Positions 15,157 through 22,295 of a stretch of 22,538 nt of DNA are shown in pieces (position 1 is the first letter of the stretch; the number at the start of each line of letters is the position of its first letter). The position numbers and the translations under genes are program-made. Where the stretch lies: NCBI GenBank assembly GCA_044433415.1, contig JAWXTP010000040.1, positions 1 to 22,538 on the forward strand. Direction: 5' to 3'. The notes beneath the pieces are model-generated. The model was given only the letters and a program-made list of their open reading frames with translations. It was not told the DNA's origin and made no database searches. Source of the stretch: JAWXTP01 sp044433415. Its GTDB lineage: Bacteria; Bacteroidota; Bacteroidia; Bacteroidales; Rikenellaceae.

Positions 15157-15338
15157 ACCTGCATAGGGCAGGAAACTGTCTGTCCGCTTTTTCCAAGAAT
15201 GGTCTAGATTTTTTGCGTTTTTCTGAAAAACAAGCGGAGCAACCTCGGGGGTTGTGAGCATTGGTTTTTAGGAAAAGGTGAAAAATGTAGGCCGTTATTG
15301 GGAAAAGCATTCCCGCATTATTTGCCGGACAACAATGT
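15157..15338. other. GC-rich structured segment of unknown nature
   Basis: About 45% G+C (76 of 170 bases in 15161-15330) against about 14% in the 70 bases to its left. It contains nested inverted repeats: CCTG/CAGG around 15158-15172, TCCGCTT (15183-15189) with AAGCGGA (15232-15238), and inside that GTTTTTCTGAAAAAC (15217-15231). A 63-codon minus-strand frame crosses it (15155-15346) and overlaps the aquaporin end, but the predicted protein is Cys/Arg-rich and unlike its neighbours. I read this as a foreign or dispersed repeat, or an RNA, rather than a gene. Confidence 0.5.
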
Positions 15339-16001
15339 TTAATCATTATTCTCTAAGCACTTCCAAACACCAGCAGATAAAGCCGCACCAATAAAAGGAG
15401 CTACGATAAACAACCATAGTTGAGAAAGAGCTTCACCACCATTAAATATAGCAGGAGCAATACTACGTGCTGGATTTACTGATGTTCCTGTGATAGGAAT
15501 ACATACAATGTGTACTAAAACCAAAGTAAGACCAATAGCTAAACCTGCGAATTTTGGAGCTGAATTTCCGCCACTAGTTGCACCTAAAACAACTAATACG
15601 AAAATAAATGTAAACACTAACTCTGAAATAAATGCAGGAACTAGCATGCCTTCAGCATAACCATTTGCACCATGTCCTTCAAGACCTAAACCACTTGATA
15701 TAGAACAAAGAATTGCTGAACCTACTAGAGCACCTACAACTTGTGCTACCATGTAAGCACCTGCTTCTTTACCAGGCATACGACCTGACAACCAAACACC
15801 TAAAGTGATTGCTGGATTAATGTGACAGCCTGAAACTTGGCCAATAGTATAGGCCATAGCTACCACCGAAAGACCGAAAGCGAATGCGATAGTTAAAACT
15901 GCTGCTACTGATGTAGCGCCTCCATTAAAGACTGCTGAACCACAGCCCATAAGCACCAATACCATAGTACCTACTGCTTCTGCTAATAATTTCTTATTCA
16001 T
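15339..16001 (-). CDS. aqpZ: Aquaporin Z-like water channel (MIP family)
   Basis: This 220-residue inner-membrane channel has six transmembrane segments and two NPA half-helices, HINPAITLG and TSVNPARS. The second NPA is followed by Arg, the selectivity-filter residue. The N-terminus MNKKLLAEAVGTMVLVLMGCGSAV is typical of AqpZ, as is the length (231 in Escherichia coli). The small filter residues point to a water channel rather than a glycerol facilitator, whose second NPA is usually NPARD. A leftward promoter lies about 100 nt upstream. The gene is transcribed alone. No terminator is obvious at its end, where the GC-rich segment begins. Confidence 0.92.
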   Translation of the reverse strand: MNKKLLAEAVGTMVLVLMGCGSAVFNGGATSVAAVLTIAFAFGLSVVAMAYTIGQVSGCHINPAITLGVWLSGRMPGKEAGAYMVAQVVGALVGSAILCSISSGLGLEGHGANGYAEGMLVPAFISELVFTFIFVLVVLGATSGGNSAPKFAGLAIGLTLVLVHIVCIPITGTSVNPARSIAPAIFNGGEALSQLWLFIVAPFIGAALSAGVWKCLENND

Positions 16002-16102
16002 TTTTATTTAAATTATGAATTAAGCACATGCCTAATTCGATTAATAATCAAGGTAAACTTCTAGGTTATATTTTCAATAGTGTTCTTATAACAAACCTCA
16101 TA

Positions 16103-16134
16103 CAAATCTACATTTTTTTTATGTACTATGCAAT
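16103..16134 (-). promoter_or_regulatory. Promoter of the aquaporin gene, leftward
   Basis: On the minus strand ATTG (16134-16131) and TAGATTTG (16110-16103) are 20 nt apart, fitting the Bacteroidota arrangement. The leader would be about 95 nt. Confidence 0.55.
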
Positions 16135-16225
16135 CTTATAAGTAAAAAATAAAAACCACACAAAAACATTTGTTCGCTTTATGTTTATTTAACACTTTAT
16201 TTATACGATTACAAAAATTAATATC

Positions 16226-16233
16226 TATCTTTG
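16226..16233 (+). promoter_or_regulatory. -7 box of the HAD phosphatase promoter
   Basis: TATCTTTG matches TAnnTTTG and lies 28 nt before the ATG at 16262. No clear -33 box is seen. Confidence 0.45.
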
Positions 16234-16261
16234 CACAAAATTAATTTTAAAATAAAAAAAG

Positions 16262-17059
16262 ATGGTAAAAGCTTTATTTTTAGACATTGATGGTACATTA
16301 GTGAGTTTTAAAACTCATAGCATACCAGAGTCAACTATTGAAGCATTAGTGGCTGCGAAAGCAAAGGGGGTAAAAATATTTATTGCTACAGGGCGTGCAA
16401 AATCCATGATAAACAACCTTGAAGCATTAGACGAGCGTAACTTAATTGATGGTTACATAACTATGAATGGTTCATACTGCGTTATTGATGAAACTGTAGT
16501 CTTCCAAAATACTATTCCTAACAAAGAGGCTGAAATCATTGTTAACTATTGTAAAAACGAAAATAAATCATGTGTTGTAATCAAAGAAGACCAACCATTT
16601 ATTTTCCAACCTACAGAACTTTTCGAAGATATTTTCTACAATGGACTACATGTAGACAAAATGGAAGAGGTAAACTTAGAAGATGCTACGAAAGGTAAAA
16701 TCTATCAGCTTACACCTTTCGTGACAGAAGAGGAAGAAACTAACTTTAACACATACGTACAAAACTGTGAACTAAACCGTTGGTTTCCTGCATTTACCGA
16801 TATAGGAGCCAAAGGCAATACTAAAAGCCGTGGCATAGACGCAATTATCGAACATTTTGGCATTTCACTAGATGAAACTATGGCCATAGGTGATGGAGGT
16901 AATGACATACCTATGTTAAAACATGCAGCAGTAAGTGTTGCTATGGGAAATGCTAGCGACACTGTCAAGTCAACAGCTAAATATGTTACTGATTCAGTAG
17001 ACGATAACGGAATTTATAATGCTGTAGAACGTTTCATAACAAAGATATCAAAAAACTAA
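16262..17059 (+). CDS. Cof-type HAD-superfamily phosphatase (class IIB)
   Basis: This 265-residue cytoplasmic hydrolase has motif I DIDGT (8-12, catalytic Asp8 and Asp10), motif II in IFIATGRAK, and the C-terminal motif GDGGNDIPML. A class IIB cap lies between motifs II and III. Such enzymes dephosphorylate sugar phosphates, FMN, pyridoxal phosphate or nucleotides, and the substrate is not predictable from sequence. The next gene, pdxA, belongs to vitamin B6 synthesis, but a terminator and a separate promoter lie between them, so a functional link is weak. Confidence 0.9.
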   Translation: MVKALFLDIDGTLVSFKTHSIPESTIEALVAAKAKGVKIFIATGRAKSMINNLEALDERNLIDGYITMNGSYCVIDETVVFQNTIPNKEAEIIVNYCKNENKSCVVIKEDQPFIFQPTELFEDIFYNGLHVDKMEEVNLEDATKGKIYQLTPFVTEEEETNFNTYVQNCELNRWFPAFTDIGAKGNTKSRGIDAIIEHFGISLDETMAIGDGGNDIPMLKHAAVSVAMGNASDTVKSTAKYVTDSVDDNGIYNAVERFITKISKN

Positions 17060-17091
17060 GTAAAGGGAACTTCTAAAAATACAATTAATTC

Positions 17092-17125
17092 AAAAATACA
17101 GTTAAGTTTTATTAACTGTATTTTT
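17092..17125. terminator. Terminator between the HAD gene and pdxA
   Basis: A 14-bp stem (17092-17105 with 17112-17125) with a 6-nt loop is bounded by A- and T-tracts, 32 nt after the HAD stop. A GGGAACTTCTAAAAA gene-end motif (17065-17079) precedes it. Confidence 0.85.
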
Positions 17126-17143
17126 TATATCTAATAAATTGAT

Positions 17144-17151
17144 TATCTTTG
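17144..17151 (+). promoter_or_regulatory. -7 box of the pdxA promoter
   Basis: TATCTTTG matches TAnnTTTG and lies about 50 nt before the pdxA start, just after the terminator. Confidence 0.45.
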
Positions 17152-17201
17152 TTAGAAATTGTAACTTAAATATGGCACTTTTTGTGCTTAAATTTTAAAA
17201 T

Positions 17202-18314
17202 ATGGCAGATAGAAAATTAAGAATAGGTATAACACACGGCGATATAAACGGTATTAGCTATGAAATCTTGATAAAGGTATTATCAGATAATAGAATGTGT
17301 GATTTATGTACTCCAGTAGTTTATGGTAGTAATAAAGTTGCTGGAGTCATCAAAAGAGAGATGAAGGAATTCTCAAACTTCAGCTTTAACGTAATAAATT
17401 CAGCTAGCGAAGCTAGCCTTACACGTCCTAACATAGTAAATTGCATAGACGATTCAAACATAAAGGTTGAGTTAGGTAAATCTACTCACCTTGCTGGTCA
17501 ATATGCTGTAGCATCGCTTAACGCGGCTATGAAAGACCTTAATGACGGCATTATTGATGCTGTAGTAACTTGTCCTATCAACAAATCTAACGTACAAAGT
17601 GATGACTTTGATTTTGTAGGACATACAGAATTTTTCGCTTCAAACTTTGGAGGTAAAACACCTCTTATGTTCATGGTTTCAGACCAAATTAGAGTTGGTA
17701 TAGTAACTATTCACGATCCTTTAGTAAAAGTAGTACCTCGCGTATCTACAGAGTCTATCCTAGAAAAATTAAGACTTATGAAACAGTCTCTAGTTCGTGA
17801 CTTTGCTATTGTTCAACCACGCATTGCTGTGATGGGGCTTAATCCTCACGCTGGTGACTGTGGTCTTTTAGGTGTAGAAGAACAAGAGATTATTATTCCT
17901 GCTATAAACTCTGCAAAATTTGAAGGCATAGAAGCATTTGGTCCTTATGCTGCTGATGGATTCTTTGCTCATGGCGCTTACAACAAATTTGATGCTATAC
18001 TTGCTATGTACCACGACCAAGGACTTATTCCTTTTAAGATTATTGCTGGTGATGAAAGTGTTAACTACACAGCTGGTCTATCAGTGATACGTACTTCTCC
18101 ATCGCATGGTGTTGGTTATGACATAGCAGACAAATTTATTGCTGATCCTAGTTCACTAAGAAAAGCTATATATTATGCTATAGACATTTGTCGTAACAGA
18201 AGCATAGACGACGAAATCAACAAAGACTCTCTACAGACTTACTCACGTGACACATGGGGCAAGGATGCTTCTATGCATGATATTAAGTCTACAGAGCCTG
18301 ACGATTTATTATAG
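17202..18314 (+). CDS. pdxA: 4-hydroxythreonine-4-phosphate dehydrogenase
   Basis: This 370-residue NAD-dependent enzyme oxidises 4-phosphohydroxy-threonine in the DXP-dependent pyridoxal phosphate pathway. The N-terminus IGITHGDINGISYEI matches the GDPxGIGPE-like start of PdxA, with Asp-Ile-Asn in place of Asp-Pro-Ala. Further blocks are TCPINKSNV, GHTEFFA (metal His), LNPHAGDCGLLG, DGFFAHGAYNKFDAILAMYHDQG (second and third metal His) and TSPSHGVGYDIA. Length is slightly above the usual 330. The partner PdxJ is not in the window. It is followed after 34 nt by the flavin-reductase-like gene, probably in one operon. Confidence 0.93.
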   Translation: MADRKLRIGITHGDINGISYEILIKVLSDNRMCDLCTPVVYGSNKVAGVIKREMKEFSNFSFNVINSASEASLTRPNIVNCIDDSNIKVELGKSTHLAGQYAVASLNAAMKDLNDGIIDAVVTCPINKSNVQSDDFDFVGHTEFFASNFGGKTPLMFMVSDQIRVGIVTIHDPLVKVVPRVSTESILEKLRLMKQSLVRDFAIVQPRIAVMGLNPHAGDCGLLGVEEQEIIIPAINSAKFEGIEAFGPYAADGFFAHGAYNKFDAILAMYHDQGLIPFKIIAGDESVNYTAGLSVIRTSPSHGVGYDIADKFIADPSSLRKAIYYAIDICRNRSIDDEINKDSLQTYSRDTWGKDASMHDIKSTEPDDLL

Positions 18315-18348
18315 GGGGCTTCTATAGGAATAATTCAAGATAAGAACA

Positions 18349-18852
18349 ATGAATAAAATAGATATAAAACAACTAAATACCAGCTTCATAGAACTTATAA
18401 GCAAGGATTGGGCACTTTTAACTAGTGGCGACTCTGACAATTTTAACACTATGACTGTAAGTTGGGGAGGCATAGGCTTTTTATGGAACAAGCCTGTAGC
18501 TTTTGTATTTGTAAGAGCTGAAAGATACACATTTGAATATATTGAGCGCACTGGGCAGTTCACTCTTTCCTTTTTAAAAGATGAATTTCACAAGGCTCAT
18601 TCAATTTGTGGTTCTAAGTCAGGTAGAGACTGCGACAAAGTTGCAGAAGCAGGGTTAACACCTCTTGTATTAGACAGCAAACAGGTTACTTTTGAGCAGT
18701 CAAAACTAGTCATAGAATGCAAATCTATGTACAGTGATATGCTTGATGCTGAGAACTATATTGACACTGAAGCTCTAAACAAATGGTACGGAGCTAAGGG
18801 CGGCATGCACAAGATGTATGTTGCTGAAATCGTGAATACTTACTCGATTTAG
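18349..18852 (+). CDS. Flavin-reductase-like FMN-binding split-barrel protein
   Basis: This 167-residue protein belongs to the flavin reductase / DIM6-NTAB family. The early segment WALLTSGDSDNFNTMTVSWGGIGFLW and the later RAERYTFEYIERTGQFTLSFL are the FMN-binding parts of the split barrel. Such proteins reduce or bind FMN, and many in Bacteroidota have no assigned partner. It is 34 nt downstream of pdxA. Its stop codon TAG is formed by the first bases of the heptamer array of element D, so the array has reached the coding end. A short degenerate echo of its codons 127-140 lies at 20358 beyond the toxin-antitoxin pair. Confidence 0.85.
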   Translation: MNKIDIKQLNTSFIELISKDWALLTSGDSDNFNTMTVSWGGIGFLWNKPVAFVFVRAERYTFEYIERTGQFTLSFLKDEFHKAHSICGSKSGRDCDKVAEAGLTPLVLDSKQVTFEQSKLVIECKSMYSDMLDAENYIDTEALNKWYGAKGGMHKMYVAEIVNTYSI

Positions 18853-19098
18853 GTGTTAGGTAATAGGTGATAGGTGATAGGTGATAGGTGTTAGGTACTA
18901 GGTGATAGGTTCTAGGTGATAGGTACTAGGTGATAGGTACTAGGTGATAGGTGATAGGTACTAGGAGTTGCGCAAACATGAAAAGATTGCTGGAAAGATT
19001 TTGAAAAATTTCCAGCTTTTTTTTAATATTTTTTTTAGTCGCTTGTCGCACCTATCACCTAGAACCTATCACCTAAAACCTATCACCTAGCACCTAAC
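18850..19098. repeat. Heptamer / GACAAGCG modular element, copy D (largest)
   Basis: Sixteen uninterrupted 7-nt units of form TAGGTNN (18850-18961; mostly TAGGTGA and TAGGTAC) lie on the left. Seven inverted units ACCTANN (19050-19098) lie on the right. Between them are a terminator hairpin (18989-19016) and the core half TAGTCGCTTGTCGC (19036-19049). The two arrays are complementary and could form a long imperfect stem. The element fills the space between the flavin reductase and the toxin-antitoxin promoter. Confidence 0.9.
18989..19024 (+). terminator. Intrinsic terminator inside element D
   Basis: GCTGGAAA (18989-18996) pairs with TTTCCAGC (19009-19016) around a 12-nt loop, followed by eight Ts (19017-19024). 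It would end the pdxA / flavin-reductase transcript after the 16-unit array. The stem GCTGGAAAGATT resembles the core extension GTGGAAAGATT of copies A and B. Confidence 0.75.
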
Positions 19099-19162
19099 TT
19101 ATACATAAAAAAGTGATCAACAAAGTTCAGGAACGATGTTTGATAAAAAATAAGTAATTTTG

Positions 19163-19198
19163 TTTACAAAAATTTGTTTTATTTTGTATCTTTGTAAA
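19163..19198 (+). promoter_or_regulatory. Toxin-antitoxin promoter and likely operator
   Basis: TTTA (19163-19166), 20 nt, then TATCTTTG (19187-19194) form a near-consensus promoter. TTTACAAA (19163-19170) and TTTGTAAA (19191-19198) are exact inverted repeats that flank it. A second palindrome, ACAAA-AA-TTTGT (19166-19177), overlaps the left half. This suits autoregulation by the HTH antitoxin. The leader is about 12 nt. Confidence 0.5.
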
Positions 19199-19210
19199 AA
19201 GTAAAACATT

Positions 19211-19660
19211 ATGATTTCTAATATTGAGTTAATAAAAGGTACTCATCCAGGTATAATATTGGGTAGAGAGCTAGAGAAACGCTGTCTTCGTAAGGGCGCT
19301 TTTGCATTATCAATCAATGAGTTTCCACAAACCATAGGTTCGATTATCAAAGGAAAGCGCAGGATGAACACTGCACTATCACTAAAGATTGAAGAATACT
19401 TAGGTATTGAGGAGGGTTATTTTATGATACTCCAAACATACTATGATATTAAAAAGGAGCGCGAAAAAAAACGCATAACACCGAACTTATCACTGTTACG
19501 CAAGGTAATATTTTGGGACACTGATATTGACACTATCGATTGGCAGAAATATCGAGAAGCAATTGTCAGAAGAGTTTTTGAGCGTGGTAATGACATAGAA
19601 AAAGCGGAGATAACTCGTTTTTACACTCAACCTGTAATAGATAAAATATTAAGCTTTTAA
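19211..19660 (+). CDS. HTH antitoxin with C-terminal DUF6922-like domain
   Basis: This 149-residue protein has two parts. Residues about 10-85 form a HigA/VapI-like helix-turn-helix: HPGIILGRELEKR, then the recognition region INEFPQTIGSIIKGKRRMN and LSLKIEEYLGIEEGYF. The C-terminal part (about 95-149) reads LRKVIFWDTDIDTIDWQKY then REAIVRRVFERGN, which matches what I recall of the DUF6922 family found with AbiEii toxins in Bacteroidota. The gene lies 4 nt before the toxin gene, so the two form an operon. The role is inferred: the HTH represses the operon, and the tail is the likely antitoxin part. AbiEi itself has a different winged-helix fold, so this is a non-classical antitoxin for the toxin family. 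Confidence 0.75.
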   Translation: MISNIELIKGTHPGIILGRELEKRCLRKGAFALSINEFPQTIGSIIKGKRRMNTALSLKIEEYLGIEEGYFMILQTYYDIKKEREKKRITPNLSLLRKVIFWDTDIDTIDWQKYREAIVRRVFERGNDIEKAEITRFYTQPVIDKILSF

Positions 19661-19664
19661 TACT

Positions 19665-20312
19665 ATGGAATTATATTATAATACTGTAAATTACAGACTA
19701 CGGGAAACACTTAATATATTGATGGCTGCTGACGAATTTTCAGCATTTCGATTAGTTGGAGGCACATCGCTAAGCCTTCAACTTGGACATAGGCTTTCGA
19801 TAGATATAGATCTATTCACGGATGCTGAGTATAAAAGTATCGACTTTGATGTAATAGACAATTATCTTCGAAGAGAATTTGTCTATGTAGACTCTCCATC
19901 TTCAGGTGATGTAGCATTTGGTAAATCATATTACGTTGGTGCTTCTGCACACGAATGCATTAAGCTCGACTTGTTCTATACCGACCGATTTATTAGAGAT
20001 GCTATTGTAGTAGATGGTATTCGCATGGCTTCCATAGAAGATATTGCAGCAATGAAAGTTGACGTTATACAACGTACAGGTCGCAAGAAGGATTTTTGGG
20101 ATATACACAAACTCCTTGACACACACTCAATCGAAACTTTATTACTGTTACACGAAGAGCGTTATCCATACACACATGAAAGAGATGAAATTATTTCTAA
20201 ATTTACAAATTTTACATATGCAAACGGAGATTTTGACCCAGTATGTCTTTTACATAAAGAATGGGGCATAATTAAACTAGATATTATAGATGCCATCGAA
20301 ACCTACCTATAG
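19665..20312 (+). CDS. AbiEii/AbiGii-family nucleotidyltransferase toxin
   Basis: This 215-residue protein has the nucleotidyltransferase signature of AbiEii/AbiGii toxins: GGTS (32-35), then the metal-binding pair in SIDIDLF (Asp47 and Asp49), and a third acidic position in KLDLF. The conserved C-terminal block ASIEDIAAMKVDVIQRTG then RKKDFWDIHKLL is intact. Family members transfer nucleotides to RNA targets such as tRNA and arrest growth, often as anti-phage abortive infection systems. The toxin looks complete and in frame. Its partner lies immediately upstream. The pair sits between the heptamer array and a fragment resembling the flavin reductase, in a spot that looks rearranged, and it may have been acquired. 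Confidence 0.85.
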   Translation: MELYYNTVNYRLRETLNILMAADEFSAFRLVGGTSLSLQLGHRLSIDIDLFTDAEYKSIDFDVIDNYLRREFVYVDSPSSGDVAFGKSYYVGASAHECIKLDLFYTDRFIRDAIVVDGIRMASIEDIAAMKVDVIQRTGRKKDFWDIHKLLDTHSIETLLLLHEERYPYTHERDEIISKFTNFTYANGDFDPVCLLHKEWGIIKLDIIDAIETYL

Positions 20313-20357
20313 TATTTACAAGCAAGGAACTAACTCACAATACAACAACTCATTACT

Positions 20358-20408
20358 ATGTACAGTAACAACTTTAACACCGAGAACTACATTGACATGA
20401 GGTATTAA
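20358..20408 (+). pseudogene. Degenerate echo of the flavin-reductase coding sequence
   Basis: The frame from 20358 reads MYSNNFNTENYIDMRY then stop. The flavin reductase at 18727-18766 encodes MYSDMLDAENYID. In the DNA the two share ATGTACAGT, GAGAACTA and ATTGACA at the same spacing. This looks like a remnant of a second copy or of a duplication around the toxin-antitoxin pair. It is short, so chance is possible. Between here and 20510 there is also a 23-codon frame (20418-20489) that I do not recognise. Confidence 0.35.
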
Positions 20409-20510
20409 ACAAATAACATGAAACTAAAAGTGATATACTTAAGATGTATATTGCATAAATCAAGAACACTTATAAGTAAAAAAGAATGAACATTAACTTA
20501 ATAATATTGA

Positions 20511-22091
20511 ATGATGAAAAAAATGATGATTGCACTGATATGTGCGTGTAGTTTTAGTGGGGCTGTATTAGCGCAGAGTGCTGCTGATGTTGTAATTCCA
20601 CGACCAAATGAAGTTACAGTATTACAAGGACGAGTTACTATTGATGGTTCTATTAGTATTGTTGAGGATAACGCATCCTCAGAAGCAAAGTACTTAAAGA
20701 ATGAATTGAAGAGCCGTTTTGGTTTATCAGTAAAAGGCTCAGCTAACAAGGCTATCTCTATAAAGGTAGACGAGTCGTCAAATCTACCTGAGGAGGGATA
20801 TACTCTAAAGGTTAATGACAGTGGAGCATCAATAGTATCATCAACACAAAAGGGGGCTTTTTATGGCATTCAGACTTTGTTACAGTTATTTAGAGCAGGT
20901 CATGAAGGTTCAACAATAACTTTAGACAATCAAGAGATTTGTGACGAACCTCGTTTTAGCTGGCGTTCATTTATGCTTGATGAGTGTCGTTATTTCTTAG
21001 GTCAAGAGGAGTTATACAAGATTTTAGATGGTATGGCAGAGCTTAAGATGAATACTCTACATTGGCATTTAACAGATGATGCTGGTTGGAGAGTAGAGAT
21101 AAAGCAGTATCCATTACTAACAAAAATTGGCGGAAAACGAGCTGATAGTGAAATTGGAACTTGGGGGAGTGGTAAAACATCAGGAGAGCCTCACGAAGGT
21201 TTCTACACTCAAAAACAGATCAAGGAAGTTTTAGCTTATGCTAAGCAACGTCACATCAAAGTTATCCCAGAGATAGAGATGCCTGGTCACGCTAGTGCTG
21301 CAATAGCTGCTTATCCTTGGTTAGGAACAAAGGGAGATACTATTGATGTACCTGTTCAATTTGGCAAGTTATACCATACTTTTGATGTCTTAAATCCAGA
21401 TGTTGTGGAGTTTCTACAGAATGTTATCGTTGAGGTTATAGAGCTTTTTGACACCGACGTTATTCATATTGGTGGAGATGAAGTTCGTTTTGACCACTGG
21501 GAAGAGAGCGAAAAGTATCAAAAATACAAAAGTGACAAAGGGTTCGATTCATTTATGGATATCCAGATTGACTTCACTAACAACATGTCTAAATTTGTTG
21601 AAAAACAAGGATGCAAAATGATGGGATGGAATGAGATATTAGGTAATGTTTTACATGCGGATATTAAATCAGCTAATGCATCAACGAAAGTTGCGGATAA
21701 TGTGATAGTACAGTTTTGGAAGGGTGATCCTATAATGTTAGCTGAGGCTGCTGAACAAGGCTATACCTTAGTAAATTCATATCACGTATTTACATATCTT
21801 GACTATACTTACAAGAGTATATCTCTAGAAAAGGCCTACTCATTTGAACCAGTTTCTGATGGTGTAGATGACAAATATAGCGATAATATCATAGGCTTAG
21901 GATGTCAATTATGGAGAGAGTGGTTAGCTACTCCAGAACTTGTTCAGCGCAATGTGTTCCCACGTATTGCAGCATACGCAGAAGTGGGATGGAGTGATAA
22001 ATCGAACAAAGATTATGAAAGTTTCACTAAGCGTTTACAGCCTGTCGTTAGTGGGTGGCAGTCTAAGGGCATTAACGTTTATGTGCCTTAG
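20511..22091 (+). CDS. Secreted GH20 beta-N-acetylhexosaminidase
   Basis: This 526-residue glycosidase has a signal peptide ending at about residue 21 (AVLAQ). Residues about 25-145 form the GH20b domain and 150-500 the TIM barrel. The substrate Arg lies in LDECRYFLG (R160). HLTDDAGWRVE and PEIEMPGHASAA are conserved, and the catalytic Asp-Glu pair is D323-E324 in HIGGDEVRF. Later motifs are GWNEI, QFWKGD, GCQLWREW and YAEVGWS. It removes terminal GlcNAc or GalNAc from glycans by substrate-assisted catalysis, in the periplasm or at the surface. It is shorter than many Bacteroides GH20 enzymes because it has no C-terminal accessory domain. Two ATGs in tandem (20511 and 20514) could serve as start. 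No SusC/SusD genes accompany it. It could act after the sulfatase at 13396 on the same glycans. Confidence 0.94.
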   Translation: MMKKMMIALICACSFSGAVLAQSAADVVIPRPNEVTVLQGRVTIDGSISIVEDNASSEAKYLKNELKSRFGLSVKGSANKAISIKVDESSNLPEEGYTLKVNDSGASIVSSTQKGAFYGIQTLLQLFRAGHEGSTITLDNQEICDEPRFSWRSFMLDECRYFLGQEELYKILDGMAELKMNTLHWHLTDDAGWRVEIKQYPLLTKIGGKRADSEIGTWGSGKTSGEPHEGFYTQKQIKEVLAYAKQRHIKVIPEIEMPGHASAAIAAYPWLGTKGDTIDVPVQFGKLYHTFDVLNPDVVEFLQNVIVEVIELFDTDVIHIGGDEVRFDHWEESEKYQKYKSDKGFDSFMDIQIDFTNNMSKFVEKQGCKMMGWNEILGNVLHADIKSANASTKVADNVIVQFWKGDPIMLAEAAEQGYTLVNSYHVFTYLDYTYKSISLEKAYSFEPVSDGVDDKYSDNIIGLGCQLWREWLATPELVQRNVFPRIAAYAEVGWSDKSNKDYESFTKRLQPVVSGWQSKGINVYVP

Positions 22092-22178
22092 TTGTATCTG
22101 GCAAGGAGCTTAGTTCTGCTTTTTCCAACACATTCTTGAAAAGAGAGAGACCTTGAGTTTTCTGCCAACTATGCAGGT

Positions 22179-22223
22179 GACCTCAGAAATTATTTTCACA
22201 CTAATAAAATAATTTCTGAGGTC
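22179..22223 (+). terminator. Intrinsic terminator of the GH20 gene
   Basis: An 18-bp perfect stem (22179-22196 with 22206-22223) with a 9-nt loop is followed by a T-rich tract. The arm CCTCAGAAA also occurs in the hairpin after the maturase gene. Confidence 0.9.
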
Positions 22224-22295
22224 TTATTTTTCTTTTAAATGCACTTATTTCAAATACAGTAAAACATTATCACAAACTTCATAATCAGTAACACA

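Noticed and set aside
15155..15346. 63-residue minus-strand protein across the GC-rich island
   Set aside because: The composition is odd (Cys/Arg-rich), it overlaps the aquaporin end, and the segment is full of inverted repeats; a structured or repeat sequence explains it better.
18850..18961. CRISPR-like array
   Set aside because: Units are only 7 nt, contiguous and without spacers, and no cas genes are present.
20418..20489. 23-codon frame before the GH20 gene
   Set aside because: Too short and without similarity that I recognise; mentioned only in the neighbouring entry.
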